A DNA stretch of 64,000 nt from CAVQAH01 sp963784195 (GTDB taxonomy: Bacteria > Acidobacteriota > Vicinamibacteria > Vicinamibacterales > 2-12-FULL-66-21): the NCBI GenBank assembly GCA_963784195.1, contig CAWARA010000020.1, forward strand, positions 744,001 to 808,000, written 5' to 3'. The translations under genes were made by a program, and so were the position numbers. This document shows, piece by piece, positions 18,811 through 27,431 of this stretch; the first letter of the stretch is position 1; every line of letters begins with the position of its first letter. The notes below the pieces were generated by a model, which was not told the origin of the DNA, did not search any database, and saw only the letters and a program-made list of their open reading frames with translations.

Positions 18811-19800
18811 TCATCGAATCCCCGGCGCGCCGGTGAACCCAGATGCCGGGCCGATGCCGAGCATCTCTTCCCAGCGCGGCCAGCATTGCGCCGGATGTCC
18901 ATTGACTGCCCGATCGATGACAAGCTCCGTCATCTTGTCGAGCACGTGAGAGAAATAGAACGGAGTGATGCGATCCTGTTCGAAGTCCGGCGCCGGATTG
19001 AGGTAATCGATCGCGTAGGGCACGTCGCCCTGGATTGCGAACTCGATGGTGTTCATCTCGTACCCGAGCGCCAGATTGATGCGCTGCGCGTCGCGCACGA
19101 CCCGCGCACCGAGCGACGGCGAGAGGTACTCGTGCTCGACCAGATACCGCCGTTCTCGCGGATCGTAGGCAACGGGCGTGATGTCCGTCTTGCCAAAGGT
19201 GAAGCAGCGCACGTATTTGTCGAAGTCGATGAACTGCTGAAGCGTCATGCAGTACGGCGCCGTCCGATCGTACGCCTCGAGCAGCTCCTGCTTGTTGTGC
19301 ACCTTGTACACGTGTTTCCAGCCGCCGCCTGAATAGGGCTTGAGAATCGCCGGCCTGCCGACGTAGTCGAGAAGGCCGTCCCAGTCGATCGGGTAGATCA
19401 GGTTGTGCAGCGACTCGGGCGCGAGATCGATGTCCGCAGGATAGCCCTTCTGGGGCAGCAGCACCGTGCGAGGAATGGCCACGCCGAGCTTGGCCATCAC
19501 CGAGTAGTTGAAATACTTGTCGTCGGCCGTCCACCAGAACGGGTTGTTGATGACGTAGGTGCCCTGCAGGACCGCATGCTTCAGCGCCCCACGGTAGTAC
19601 TCCACCTCGTGGGAAATGCGATCGACGATGACTCGATAACGGGACGGCTCGTCCATTTTCGTCCCGCCAAACTGGACCATCTCGGCGCTCACGCCATGCG
19701 CAGCGCCTGCGCGATTGACGCTGTCGATGAACGCCGGCGGAAAACTGAACTCCCGGCCACAGAGCAGCCCGACCTTGAGGGTCCGATCTCTCGCAGTCAC
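18811..19800 (-). CDS. ATP-grasp carboxylate-amine ligase (RimK/D-Ala ligase-like)
   Basis: 329 residues from GTG 19800. The start overlaps the stop of the upstream GCS2 gene by four bases (GTGA), indicating translational coupling. The N-terminal Rossmann-like part is LKVGLLCGREFSFPPAFID. The central ATP-binding lysine strand is PAILKPYSGGGWKHVY, the hinge YCMTLQQFIDFDKYVR, and the metal-binding strand is VPYAIDYLNPAPD (D and N replacing the usual E/N pair). Expected chemistry is ATP-dependent amide or peptide bond formation through an acyl-phosphate. With GCS2 upstream and a permuted ATP-grasp downstream, it probably performs the second step of a short ligase pathway. No transporter or NRPS is adjacent. 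Confidence 0.8.
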   Translation of the reverse strand: MTARDRTLKVGLLCGREFSFPPAFIDSVNRAGAAHGVSAEMVQFGGTKMDEPSRYRVIVDRISHEVEYYRGALKHAVLQGTYVINNPFWWTADDKYFNYSVMAKLGVAIPRTVLLPQKGYPADIDLAPESLHNLIYPIDWDGLLDYVGRPAILKPYSGGGWKHVYKVHNKQELLEAYDRTAPYCMTLQQFIDFDKYVRCFTFGKTDITPVAYDPRERRYLVEHEYLSPSLGARVVRDAQRINLALGYEMNTIEFAIQGDVPYAIDYLNPAPDFEQDRITPFYFSHVLDKMTELVIDRAVNGHPAQCWPRWEEMLGIGPASGFTGAPGIR

Positions 19801-20918
19801 GCCTCAGCCCCTTCCCGCTCGACACCGGCTTTGGTGTCCTCGACCACGTGGCGGACGACCGCTCGCAGATCGCCCGTCTTGCGAAACACGTCGAGCTGCC
19901 GGTCGGCGCTCGTACCTTCGCGCAGGATCGTGTGGATGTACTCCACTTCCCGCCGGCTTCCCAACTCGTCGACCACGTCGTCCACGAACGCGAGAAGCTC
20001 CAGGGCGAGCTGACGCATCGGCACTTCGGCGCGCTTGCCGAAGTCGACGAGCTTTCCGTCGAGCCCCCACCGAGCGGCGCGCCACTTGTTCTCTTCGATC
20101 AACGCCCGGCGATAGATGCGGAAGCCGAGATTGCTCGCACGCAACCGGTACAACTTGACGATGATCGCCTGCACCAGGGCGCCGAGCATGATGGCCGTCT
20201 CGGGCCGTGTCGGCACATCGCAGACCCTCACCTCGAGCGTCCCGAACGTCGGATGCGGACGAACGTCCCACCAGATCTTCTTGGCGTCGTCGATGCAGTG
20301 CAAATCGATCAGCAGGTTGACGTAGTTTTCGTACTCGCTCCAGGAATCGAAGCGATCGGGAACGCCGGTTCGCGGGAATCGACGGAACACCGTTGTCCGG
20401 TACGATTTCAGTCCGGTGTCGTGACCCATCCAGAACGGCGAACTCGTCGACAGCGCCAGGAGATGAGGCAGGAAGTACCGGATCTCGTTCATCAACTCGA
20501 TCATCGTGCTGCGATCGGGCACGCCGACATGAACGTGCAATCCGAAGATCAGCAAGGACCTGGCAAGCTGCTGCAACTCTTCGACGATGCTGTCGTACCG
20601 GACGCCAGGCGAGAGCATCTGGTTCTCCCAAAGGGAAAACGGGTGCGTCCCGGCCGCGGCGACGGCGAGTCCGACACGTTCGGCGGCTCCGGACAGCTCG
20701 CGCCGGATGCGGAAGATCTCGGTCTTGAGCTCGGAGACGTCGGCGCAGATCTTGGTACCCACCTCGACGATGGACTGGTGCAGCTCGCGCTTGATCTGCT
20801 CTCCCAGGGCGGGAGCACTGGACACGAGCAGCTCGGAGACGTGCGACCGCAGCTCCGACGTGTTGGGATCGACGATTTGAAATTCCTCTTCGACGCCGAT
20901 GGTAAACCGGTGCGGCAC
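19797..20918 (-). CDS. GCS2-family carboxylate-amine ligase (YbdK-like)
   Basis: 373 residues beginning MPHRFTIGVEEEFQIVD; the EEEFQ motif is the GCS2 metal-site signature. Other family motifs are KRELHQSIVEVGTKIC, AAAGTHPF, FGLHVHVGVPDRSTM and TLEVRVCDVPTR. Proteins of this family ligate an amino group to glutamate or another carboxylate, as in YbdK and plant-type gamma-glutamylcysteine ligase. It is first of a three-gene minus-strand operon with two ATP-grasp ligases, suggesting that it makes a gamma-glutamyl or similar starter for further ligation. Its promoter lies in the 230-base gap that also carries the CAGTC heptamer array. Confidence 0.88.
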   Translation of the reverse strand: MPHRFTIGVEEEFQIVDPNTSELRSHVSELLVSSAPALGEQIKRELHQSIVEVGTKICADVSELKTEIFRIRRELSGAAERVGLAVAAAGTHPFSLWENQMLSPGVRYDSIVEELQQLARSLLIFGLHVHVGVPDRSTMIELMNEIRYFLPHLLALSTSSPFWMGHDTGLKSYRTTVFRRFPRTGVPDRFDSWSEYENYVNLLIDLHCIDDAKKIWWDVRPHPTFGTLEVRVCDVPTRPETAIMLGALVQAIIVKLYRLRASNLGFRIYRRALIEENKWRAARWGLDGKLVDFGKRAEVPMRQLALELLAFVDDVVDELGSRREVEYIHTILREGTSADRQLDVFRKTGDLRAVVRHVVEDTKAGVEREGAEA

Positions 20919-20950
20919 GGGGGAATGATACTTCAGTCGGGAATCCGTGG

Positions 20951-20999
20951 CAGTCCTCAGTCCTCAGTCGGCAGTCCTCAGTCGGCAGTCGGCAGTCGC
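20951..20999 (+). repeat. Seven-unit heptamer array, CAGTCCT/CAGTCGG
   Basis: Seven consecutive 7-nt units, all starting CAGTC and ending CT, GG or GC. The array lies between the divergent GCS2 gene and the four-helix-bundle gene. The remaining part of the gap (21000-21148) holds a perfect 13-nt palindrome at 21049-21061 (CGACGGTCCGTCG) and an inverted repeat CAAACCGC (21072-21079) / GCGGTTTG (21099-21106). Confidence 0.85.
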
Positions 21000-21148
21000 C
21001 TTTCAGAGTCCGTCAACTCCCGGCGCCGTCGTCGTCAACCGCCGTTTTCGACGGTCCGTCGAAGGCGAGTTCAAACCGCTGATCCAGCGCGCAAGATGGC
21101 GGTTTGCGCCTGGCGCGGCCTGGCATCGCTGATGCAGGTCCGTCGGTT

Positions 21149-21580
21149 ATGCAGTTCGAGAAGGTCGAGGATCTGAAGTTGTGGGAGCGTGCCGATCAAT
21201 TCTGGGTTGGCGTTGCCAAGATCCTCGAGCGGCCGTGCATTCGACGGCATCGAAAGCTGCACGAACAACTGAGTGACGCGGCGGATTCGATTCTGTCCAA
21301 CATTTCAGAAGGCTTCGAACAGCCCACCGATCGGGCGTTCGCGAAGTATCTATACACGGCGAAGGCGTCGACGGCAGAAGTCAGGACCCGCCTCAAACTG
21401 TGTTGTCGCCGGGGCTACATTTCGGCGGAGGAGTTCGCCGCGCACGATACCCTCGGTGACGAAATCGCACGCATCGCCAATGGACTGATCAAATATTTAC
21501 TCGCGTCCGACCGCCGTGACAGGGCCCTCGGCCGGAAGGCCACCCGCCGGCGCGCGCCGACACGAGAAAAATGCAGATGA
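21149..21580 (+). CDS. Four-helix-bundle protein (S23/23S rRNA-intervening-sequence family)
   Basis: ATG 21149 gives 143 residues beginning MQFEKVEDLKLWERADQFWV. The sequence matches the four-helix-bundle family: LKLWERA in helix 1, LHEQLSDAADSILSNISEGF in helix 2 with the ISEGF turn, FAKYLYTAKASTAEVRTRL in helix 3 and a final helix over IARIANGLIKYLLAS. The C-terminal tail (RKATRRRAPTREK) is basic and could bind nucleic acid. Family members are found inside rRNA intervening sequences and as free genes of unknown role; the related Avd protein works in diversity-generating retroelements, but no reverse transcriptase is nearby. CAGTCNN heptamer arrays flank the gene in opposite orientations (20951-20999 and 21591-21656), so the whole 0.7-kb unit may have moved as one piece. 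Confidence 0.8.
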   Translation: MQFEKVEDLKLWERADQFWVGVAKILERPCIRRHRKLHEQLSDAADSILSNISEGFEQPTDRAFAKYLYTAKASTAEVRTRLKLCCRRGYISAEEFAAHDTLGDEIARIANGLIKYLLASDRRDRALGRKATRRRAPTREKCR

Positions 21581-21590
21581 CGCTGAACGA

Positions 21591-21656
21591 CTGTCGACTG
21601 ACTGACGACTGACTGACGACTGACTGACGACTCAATGACTGATGACTGACGACTAT
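21591..21656 (-). repeat. Inverted CAGTC-type short tandem array
   Basis: Read on the minus strand, this stretch consists of units starting CAGTC (CAGTCGT, CAGTCAT, CAGTCGA), with three 11-nt units made of CAGT plus CAGTCGT in the middle. It is the reverse-orientation counterpart of the array at 20951-20999. The ATG of the next gene (21642) lies inside it. Confidence 0.75.
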
Positions 21657-23185
21657 CATCTCTTCCTCACCGACTCCGCCCACTTTGCCGGTGGTCACGC
21701 CGCGGGATTGGTCATTGCCCGCAACGTTGCGGACGTTGTCGAGGCGGTGCTCGCGAACCGTACAGTGCTCCCGATTGGCGCCCAATCGTCACTCACTGGT
21801 GGAGCGACGCCGATGGGCGAAACGATCCTGTCGATGGCTCGGATGAACCGGGTGCTCGATGTAGGCCGTGAACGCATCACGGTCGAGCCGGGCGTCACAG
21901 TTGACGCGATGCAGCAGGCGCTCGCGGCGGTCGGTGGCTGGTTTCCGCCAGCGCCGACGTTCACCGGGGCTACGGCAGGCGGAATCGTGGCGACCAACGC
22001 CGCTGGCGCGGCGACCTTCAAGTACGGCACCACCCGGGACTGGGTAGAGGCGCTGACCATCGTCCTGGCGGACGGCACGGTCCTCGATCTCGCGCGCGGC
22101 GGACAGCGCGCGGACGATGGCCGAATCGTGATCCAGACGAGGTCCGGCGAGCGCATCGTGTCCGTGCCGGCTTACGAGATGCCGAAGACGGCAAAGCGCT
22201 CGGCCGGGTATCACGCCGAGCGCGACATGGACCTCATCGATCTGTTCATCGGCTCCGAGGGCACGCTCGGGATCGTGACGCGCGTGACGTTTCGCGCGCT
22301 CGCCCCGACACCGACTGTCGCTGTCGCGTTCGTGCCCTGTCCGACGCGAACGTGCCGGAATCGAGTCTGGTGAGCAGGCTGCGCGCCGCCTCACTCGCGA
22401 CGCGACGGGATCGTGACGAACGCGGGATTGACGTGTCTGCAATCGAGCACATGGACCGGCGCTCGATCCGGATTCTGGAGGAAGACGGGGTGGATCGGCG
22501 GCACAACCTGTCGATTCCGCCGGCAACGGAAATGATCCTGCTGGTCCAGCTCGAGTTGCCCCGCGCAACCGCGGAATCGGTGAAAGCGCAGGTCGAAGAC
22601 GCACTGACACCCGATGCGCCCGACTCCGCGGTCGTCCGATTCTGCCGTCTCCTCGACGAGGCGGGACTGCTCGCCGCGACGGAGCTTGCGCTGCCGGGCC
22701 AGACGCGACGCATCGAGGACTTCTTCGCCGCCCGCGAAGCGGTGCCGGCGGGCGTCAACCAGCGTGTTGGAACAGCCAAGCGCGAGAGGGACGACCGCAT
22801 CGCGAAAACCGCGGCCGACATGATCGTGCCGTTCGAACGCTTCGCGGAAATGATGGCCGTGTACAGGAGAGGGTTCGAGTCTCGACAGCTGGACTACGCG
22901 ATCTGGGGACACATCTCGGATGGCAACGTCCATCCCAACGTCATCCCGAGGAACTTCGACGACGTGATCAAGGGAAGGGAGGCCATCCTGGAATTTGGCC
23001 GCGACGTGGCGCGACTGGGTGGATGCCCCCTGGCCGAGCACGGCGTCGGCCGCAGCGCGGTCAAGCAGGCACTGCTTCGCCAGCTTTACGGCGACGACGG
23101 GATCGAGCAAATGCGTGCGATCAAGCGGGTGCTGGACCCGGAGTGGAAACTTGCTCCCGGTGTCCTGTTTCCACGTGCCGAATGA
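21642..23185 (+). CDS. FAD-linked oxidase, GlcD/D-lactate dehydrogenase type (one frame change)
   Basis: ATG 21642 lies inside the repeat array; the conserved FAD (PCMH-type) domain begins at once with VIARNVADVVEAV, PIGAQSSLTGGATP, GVTVDAMQQAL, TAGGIVATNAAGAATFKYGTTRDWV and GSEGTLGIVT. The frame breaks near 22337 (a C missing from the CCC run), after which DANVPESSLVSRLRAASLA follows in frame. The C-terminal catalytic cap includes IWGHISDGNVHPNV and CPLAEHGVGRSAVK, with the metal-binding His residues of FAD-oxidase C domains. Corrected length is about 514 residues. It oxidises a 2-hydroxy acid such as glycolate or D-lactate; the acceptor is unknown. Confidence 0.88.
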
Positions 23186-23198
23186 GCACGATCACGCC

Positions 23199-23351
23199 TC
23201 AGCGATCTCTCCCAACGTATCGTTCCGGGTTCGCGTCGAAGCGCGACTTGCAGGCGTGGGCACAGAAGTAATACGTCTGCCCTTGATACTCACTCTGCGC
23301 CACCGCATCCTCTTCGGCGATCATCATCCCGCAAACTGGATCTTTCACCAT
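23199..23351 (-). CDS. YHS-domain metal-binding protein
   Basis: A 50-residue protein from ATG 23351: MVKDPVCGMMIAEEDAVAQ followed by TYYFCAHACKSRFDANPERY. The VKDPVCGM and YYFCAHACKSRF motifs identify a YHS/TRASH-like domain, in which the three Cys residues probably bind a metal. Similar stand-alone YHS proteins occur near copper or heme/metal enzymes. It is convergent with the FAD oxidase (13-base gap) and divergent from the formate dehydrogenase operon, starting about 80 bases from the alpha-subunit ATG, so the two may share a regulatory region. Confidence 0.75.
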   Translation of the reverse strand: MVKDPVCGMMIAEEDAVAQSEYQGQTYYFCAHACKSRFDANPERYVGRDR

Positions 23352-23430
23352 TGAAGCGCTCCGTGGTCTTTGCCGGCCTTGCCGCAGACACTGGCCACGT
23401 ACAATCATACGGAACCTGAGAGCTGACGAC

Positions 23431-26400
23431 ATGTCCATTCGCGACCTCATCACGAAGTGGCCCCTCCTCAAGCAGATTGCCACCGGCACAGACGGCACAG
23501 GTCCCGAGGCCATGACCGAACGCACCCGTACGTTGCGCCCGCGTCACGAGGACGCCACCGTCGCCAGATCGGTGTGTCCTTACTGCGGTGTCGGCTGCGG
23601 GCAGCTCATCTTCCATCGCCATGGCAAGGTCGTATCAGTTGAAGGTGATCCCGAGTCGCCGATCTCGGAGGGTCATCTGTGTCCGAAGGGTGCCGCGACG
23701 TACGAACTGCTGACACACGCGGGTAGAGCCACGAAGGTGAAGTACCGCGCCCCGGGTGCCGCAGCATGGACGGAGATCGACGTCGAGACTGCCATGGACA
23801 TGGTGGCCGAGCGCGTCTGGGACTCGCGAGAGCGTGGATTCGAGGAGGCGCGCAACACCGACGATGGTCTTCTGCCCTTGATGCAATGCAGCTCGATCGC
23901 CCATCTCGGGGGCGCAACGCTCGCCAACGAAGAGAACTACTTGATCAAGAAGCTCTTCACGGGTGGCCTCGGCATGGTGGCCATCAGCAACCAGGCCCGC
24001 ATATGACACAGCTCCACCGTGCCCGGTCTGGGCACATCGTTCGGTCGAGGAGGCGCGACGACAGCGCAGCAAGACCTGCAGAATGCCGATGCGATTCTGA
24101 TCATGGGATCGTCCATGGCCGAGAATCATCCCGTTGGTTTCCGGTGGGTCATCAAGGCGCGGGAGCGCGGCGCGACGATCATCCACGTCGATCCGAGGTT
24201 CACTCGCACGTCGGCCATGTCGGACATGTGGGCGCCGTTGCGCGCCGGCACCGACCCGGTGTTCCTCGGCGCCATGGTCAATTACGTGCTGACCAACGGC
24301 CTCGAGTTCCGCGACTACGTCGTCCACTATACGAACGCCTCCGTGCTCGTGCGTGAAGACTTTCGCGACACCGAAGATCTCGATGGGCTGTTCTCGGGCT
24401 GGAACGAGGCGGAGCGGAAGTACTCGCCGGAGACCTGGGCCTTCGAAGATGCCGAGGGCGAAGCGGCGGAACCCTCGCATCCAGCTAGCGGCGGGCATGG
24501 CAAGGATCGTGGCGACGAACCGGCGCGTCAGCGCAAAACCGTACGAGACCCATCGCTTCAGCATCCGCGCTGCGTGTATCAGATCCTCCGGCGGCACTTC
24601 TCGCGCTACACGCCAGCAATGGTCGAAGAGGTCTGCGGTGTCCCTGCCGACACCTTCGTGAGCATCGCCGAGGCGTTCTGCCGAAAGTCGGGACCCGACC
24701 GGACGGCTGCGATTTGTTACGCGGTCGGCTGGACGCAACATTCAGTTGGCGTGCAGATCATCCGCACTGCAGCCATCCTTCAACTTCTGTTGGGAAACAT
24801 CGGCCGGCCGGGAGGCGGCATTCTCGCGCTTCGCGGTCATGCTTCGATCCAGGGATCGACGGACATTCCGACGCTCTACGACATTCTGCCCGGCTACCTG
24901 CCGATGCCGGTGTTCGGCAGCGATTCGCGCACGCTGGAGAAGTACGTGCGATGCCACCAGGCGCCGTCGGGATGGTGGGGCCACTTCGATCGATACATCG
25001 TGTCGCTGCTGAAAGCCTGGTATGGCGACGCCGCGCAGCCCGACAACCAGTTCGGGTTCGGATGGCTGCCTCGCATCAGCGGTGATCACTCGCACTTCGG
25101 GTACTGGCTGGACATGGCCGATGGCACGGGCCGGCTCGAAGGGCTGTTCGTCATGGGACAGAATCCCGCGGTCGGGGCTCCAAACGCGCGGCTCGAGCGC
25201 CGGGCGATGGCCAACCTGAAATGGCTCGTCGTCCGTGACATGGTCGAATCAGAAACGGCGACGTTCTGGCTCGATTCTCCGGAAGTCGAACGCGGTGAGC
25301 TCATCACGAGCGAGATCGCCACCGAAGTGTTTTTCTTCCCAGCCTCAGCGCACGCGGAGAAGAACGGCTGCTTCACGAACACGCAACGGCTGATCCAGTC
25401 ACACGACAGGGCCGTCGACCCGCCGGGCGATGCTCGCAGCGACGCGTGGTTCGTCTATCACCTTGGCCGGCGCCTCAAAGCGAAAGCGGCCCGCGACGAA
25501 CGCCCGCGGAACGCCGGGCTGAACGCGCTGACATGGAACTACCAGACGCCAGGTCCTGCGCACCGGCTCGAGATTGACGAGGTCTTGAAGGAGATCAACG
25601 GCAAGACGGTCGCCGACGGAAAACAAGTCAGCGGATACACGGCGCTGGCGGCGGATGGTTCAACCTCGTGCGGGTGCTGGATATACTCCGGCGTGTATCC
25701 GGCGCCCGGTCACAACCGCGCGCGCGAACGTTACCCTTCCGGCCCATATGGGCACGGATGGGGTTTCGCGTGGCCGGCCGATCGGCGGATCCTCTACAAC
25801 CGTGCGTCGGCACGACCCGATGGCACGCCGTGGAGCGAACGAAAGAAACTCGTCTGGTGGGATGCGAACGCGAAGCAGTGGACGGGGCTCGATACGCCGG
25901 ACTTCACGAAGGACAAGCCGCCAGATTACGCGCCACCCACAGGGGCAAAGGCCGATGCCGCCATCCCTGGTGATGCGCCGTTCATCATGCATCCCGATGG
26001 TCTCGGCAGGATTTGGGTGCCCGGCGGCCTGAAAGACGGTCCGCTGCCGGCCCACTACGAACCGTTCGAGTCCCCTGTGCGGAACCTGGTGTATCAGCAG
26101 CAGATCAATCCGGTCGCCGATCCGAAGGTACGGCCAGACAATCCGTATGCGCAGTCACCCGGCGATCCTGACTATCCGCACGTGCTGACGACCTACCGCC
26201 TGACGGAGCATCACACGGCTGGCGGGATGTCGCGGACCCTGTCGCACCTGGCCGAGCTGCAACCGGAGCTCTTTTGTGAGCTGTCACCGGAGCTGGCAGA
26301 GAGCATTGGCGCACCAAACGGATCGATCGTGGCGATCACGACGCCGCGCGGCGCGATCGAAGCCAGAGCCCTCGTCACGCCTCGCATGCGCCCGCTCACG

Positions 26401-26634
26401 ATCCACGGCCGCATCGTGCATCAGGTCGGGCTGCCGTATCATTTCGGGGGCAGAGGCCTGGTCCGCGGCGACGTCGTCAACGATCTGATTGCGATTTCTG
26501 AAGAGCCCAACGTCCGGATCATGGAATCGAAGGCGCTCGTCTGCCGTGTGGAGGCCGCGGCGAATCCTGGACCTGGAGCCGGCAACCAGCGTCCACGGCC
26601 CCAACCCCCCGGTACCGATGACGTTGTGCCGTAA
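23431..26634 (+). CDS. fdoG: Formate dehydrogenase alpha subunit, selenocysteine-containing
   Basis: 1067 residues when the TGA at 24004-24006 is read as selenocysteine at position 192. Conserved sequence runs through it: NQARI, then Sec, then HSSTVPGLGTSFGRGG. The N-terminal 4Fe-4S site is Cys49, Cys52, Cys56 and Cys84 (CPYCGVGCG and HLCPKGA). Later molybdopterin regions include SSMAENHPVGFRW, IHVDPRFTRTS and GGTARLY-type sequence further down; the C-terminus has the dinucleotide-binding domain with PRGAIEAR. The protein oxidises formate at Mo/W-bis-MGD. No twin-arginine signal is visible at the N-terminus (MSIRDLITKWPLLKQIA), so it may work on the cytoplasmic side. It lies 2 bases before the FeS beta subunit. 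Confidence 0.95.
24004..24035 (+). promoter_or_regulatory. UGA selenocysteine codon with SECIS hairpin
   Basis: TGA 24004-24006 is followed by a perfect 6-bp stem, GTGCCC (24019-24024) and GGGCAC (24030-24035), around a five-base loop GGTCT. The GGUCU apical loop is the same as in the E. coli fdhF SECIS, where it is recognised by SelB. The loop begins 21 nt from the UGA, inside the normal bacterial range. No stop-codon readthrough other than Sec insertion is needed to explain the ORF. Confidence 0.93.
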
Positions 26635-26636
26635 AC

Positions 26637-27431
26637 ATGCCCACCGCCTTTCTGACTGACTCCACCATCTGCATCGGATGCAAGGCGTGCGAAGTCGCAT
26701 GCAAGGAGTGGAACGACGTACCCGGCGACGGGTTCAACTTTACCGGCTTTTCCTACGACAACACAGCCGGACTCGGACACTCGACCTGGCGTCACGTGAA
26801 GTTTGTCGAACGAGGCGACGGTCAGCGGTTGGATGGCGATGCCGGATACCGGAGCAACGTCTTTCGCTGGGACTTCTCGTCGGATGTCTGCAAGCACTGC
26901 GCGAACGCCGGCTGCCTCGAGGCCTGCCCGACGGGATCGATCGTCCGCACGGAGTTCGGCGGCGTCTTCATTCAGCCAGACGTCTGCAACGGTTGCGGCT
27001 ACTGCATCGTCGCCTGTCCGTTCGGTGTCGTCGATCGCAGGCCTGGTGACGGACGGGCGTTCAAGTGCACGTTCTGCTATGACAGGCAGAAGGCCGGCTT
27101 GAAGCCTGCCTGTGCGACGGCATGCCCGACCGAGTCGATTCAATTCGGCGATCTTGACGATCTCAGGGAGCGTGCAGCTCTCCGAATCACCGAGCTCAAC
27201 CGTCGCGGAATTACGGATGCCACGTTGTACGACGGCCGGGGGAGCAGCGTCGGCGGAACGCACGCAATCTTCATCTTCAGGGGCCGTCCCGAAGAGTACA
27301 ATCTGCCTCCAGCGCCTGAGGTTCCGACCGTGCATCTACGGAAGGGGTGGACTTCAGCAGCGATTGCAGCCGGACTCATGCTGATCGGAACGGCCGCCGC
27401 CTTCTTATCTGGTTCACAGCAAGCCGACTGA
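26637..27431 (+). CDS. fdoH: Formate dehydrogenase beta subunit, 4Fe-4S ferredoxin-type (FdoH/HybA-like)
   Basis: 264 residues. The Cys clusters are CIGCKACEVACKEWN, CKHCANAGCLEACPTGSIV, CNGCGYCIVACPFGVV and CTFCYDRQ...CATACPTESI, the standard four-cluster arrangement of FDH/polysulfide reductase beta subunits. A single C-terminal membrane helix follows (AAIAAGLMLIGTAAAFL), as in FDH-N, and would anchor the complex. It passes electrons from alpha to a membrane quinone-reacting subunit. The start is 2 bases from the alpha stop, and its stop overlaps the next ATG by one base (TGATG), so the four genes form one operon. Confidence 0.93.
   Translation: MPTAFLTDSTICIGCKACEVACKEWNDVPGDGFNFTGFSYDNTAGLGHSTWRHVKFVERGDGQRLDGDAGYRSNVFRWDFSSDVCKHCANAGCLEACPTGSIVRTEFGGVFIQPDVCNGCGYCIVACPFGVVDRRPGDGRAFKCTFCYDRQKAGLKPACATACPTESIQFGDLDDLRERAALRITELNRRGITDATLYDGRGSSVGGTHAIFIFRGRPEEYNLPPAPEVPTVHLRKGWTSAAIAAGLMLIGTAAAFLSGSQQAD

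Noticed and set aside
21149..21580. A diversity-generating retroelement (Avd-like four-helix bundle)
   Set aside because: No reverse transcriptase, template/variable repeat pair or target gene was seen near it; the family is broader than Avd.
20951..21656. A CRISPR array
   Set aside because: Units are only 7 (or 11) nt with no unique spacers and no cas genes nearby.
23431..26634. Two separate FDH fragments or an FDH pseudogene with a nonsense codon at 24004
   Set aside because: Protein conservation is continuous through the TGA, the residue position is that of Sec in known FDHs, and a SECIS hairpin with the correct loop follows. It is one selenoprotein gene.
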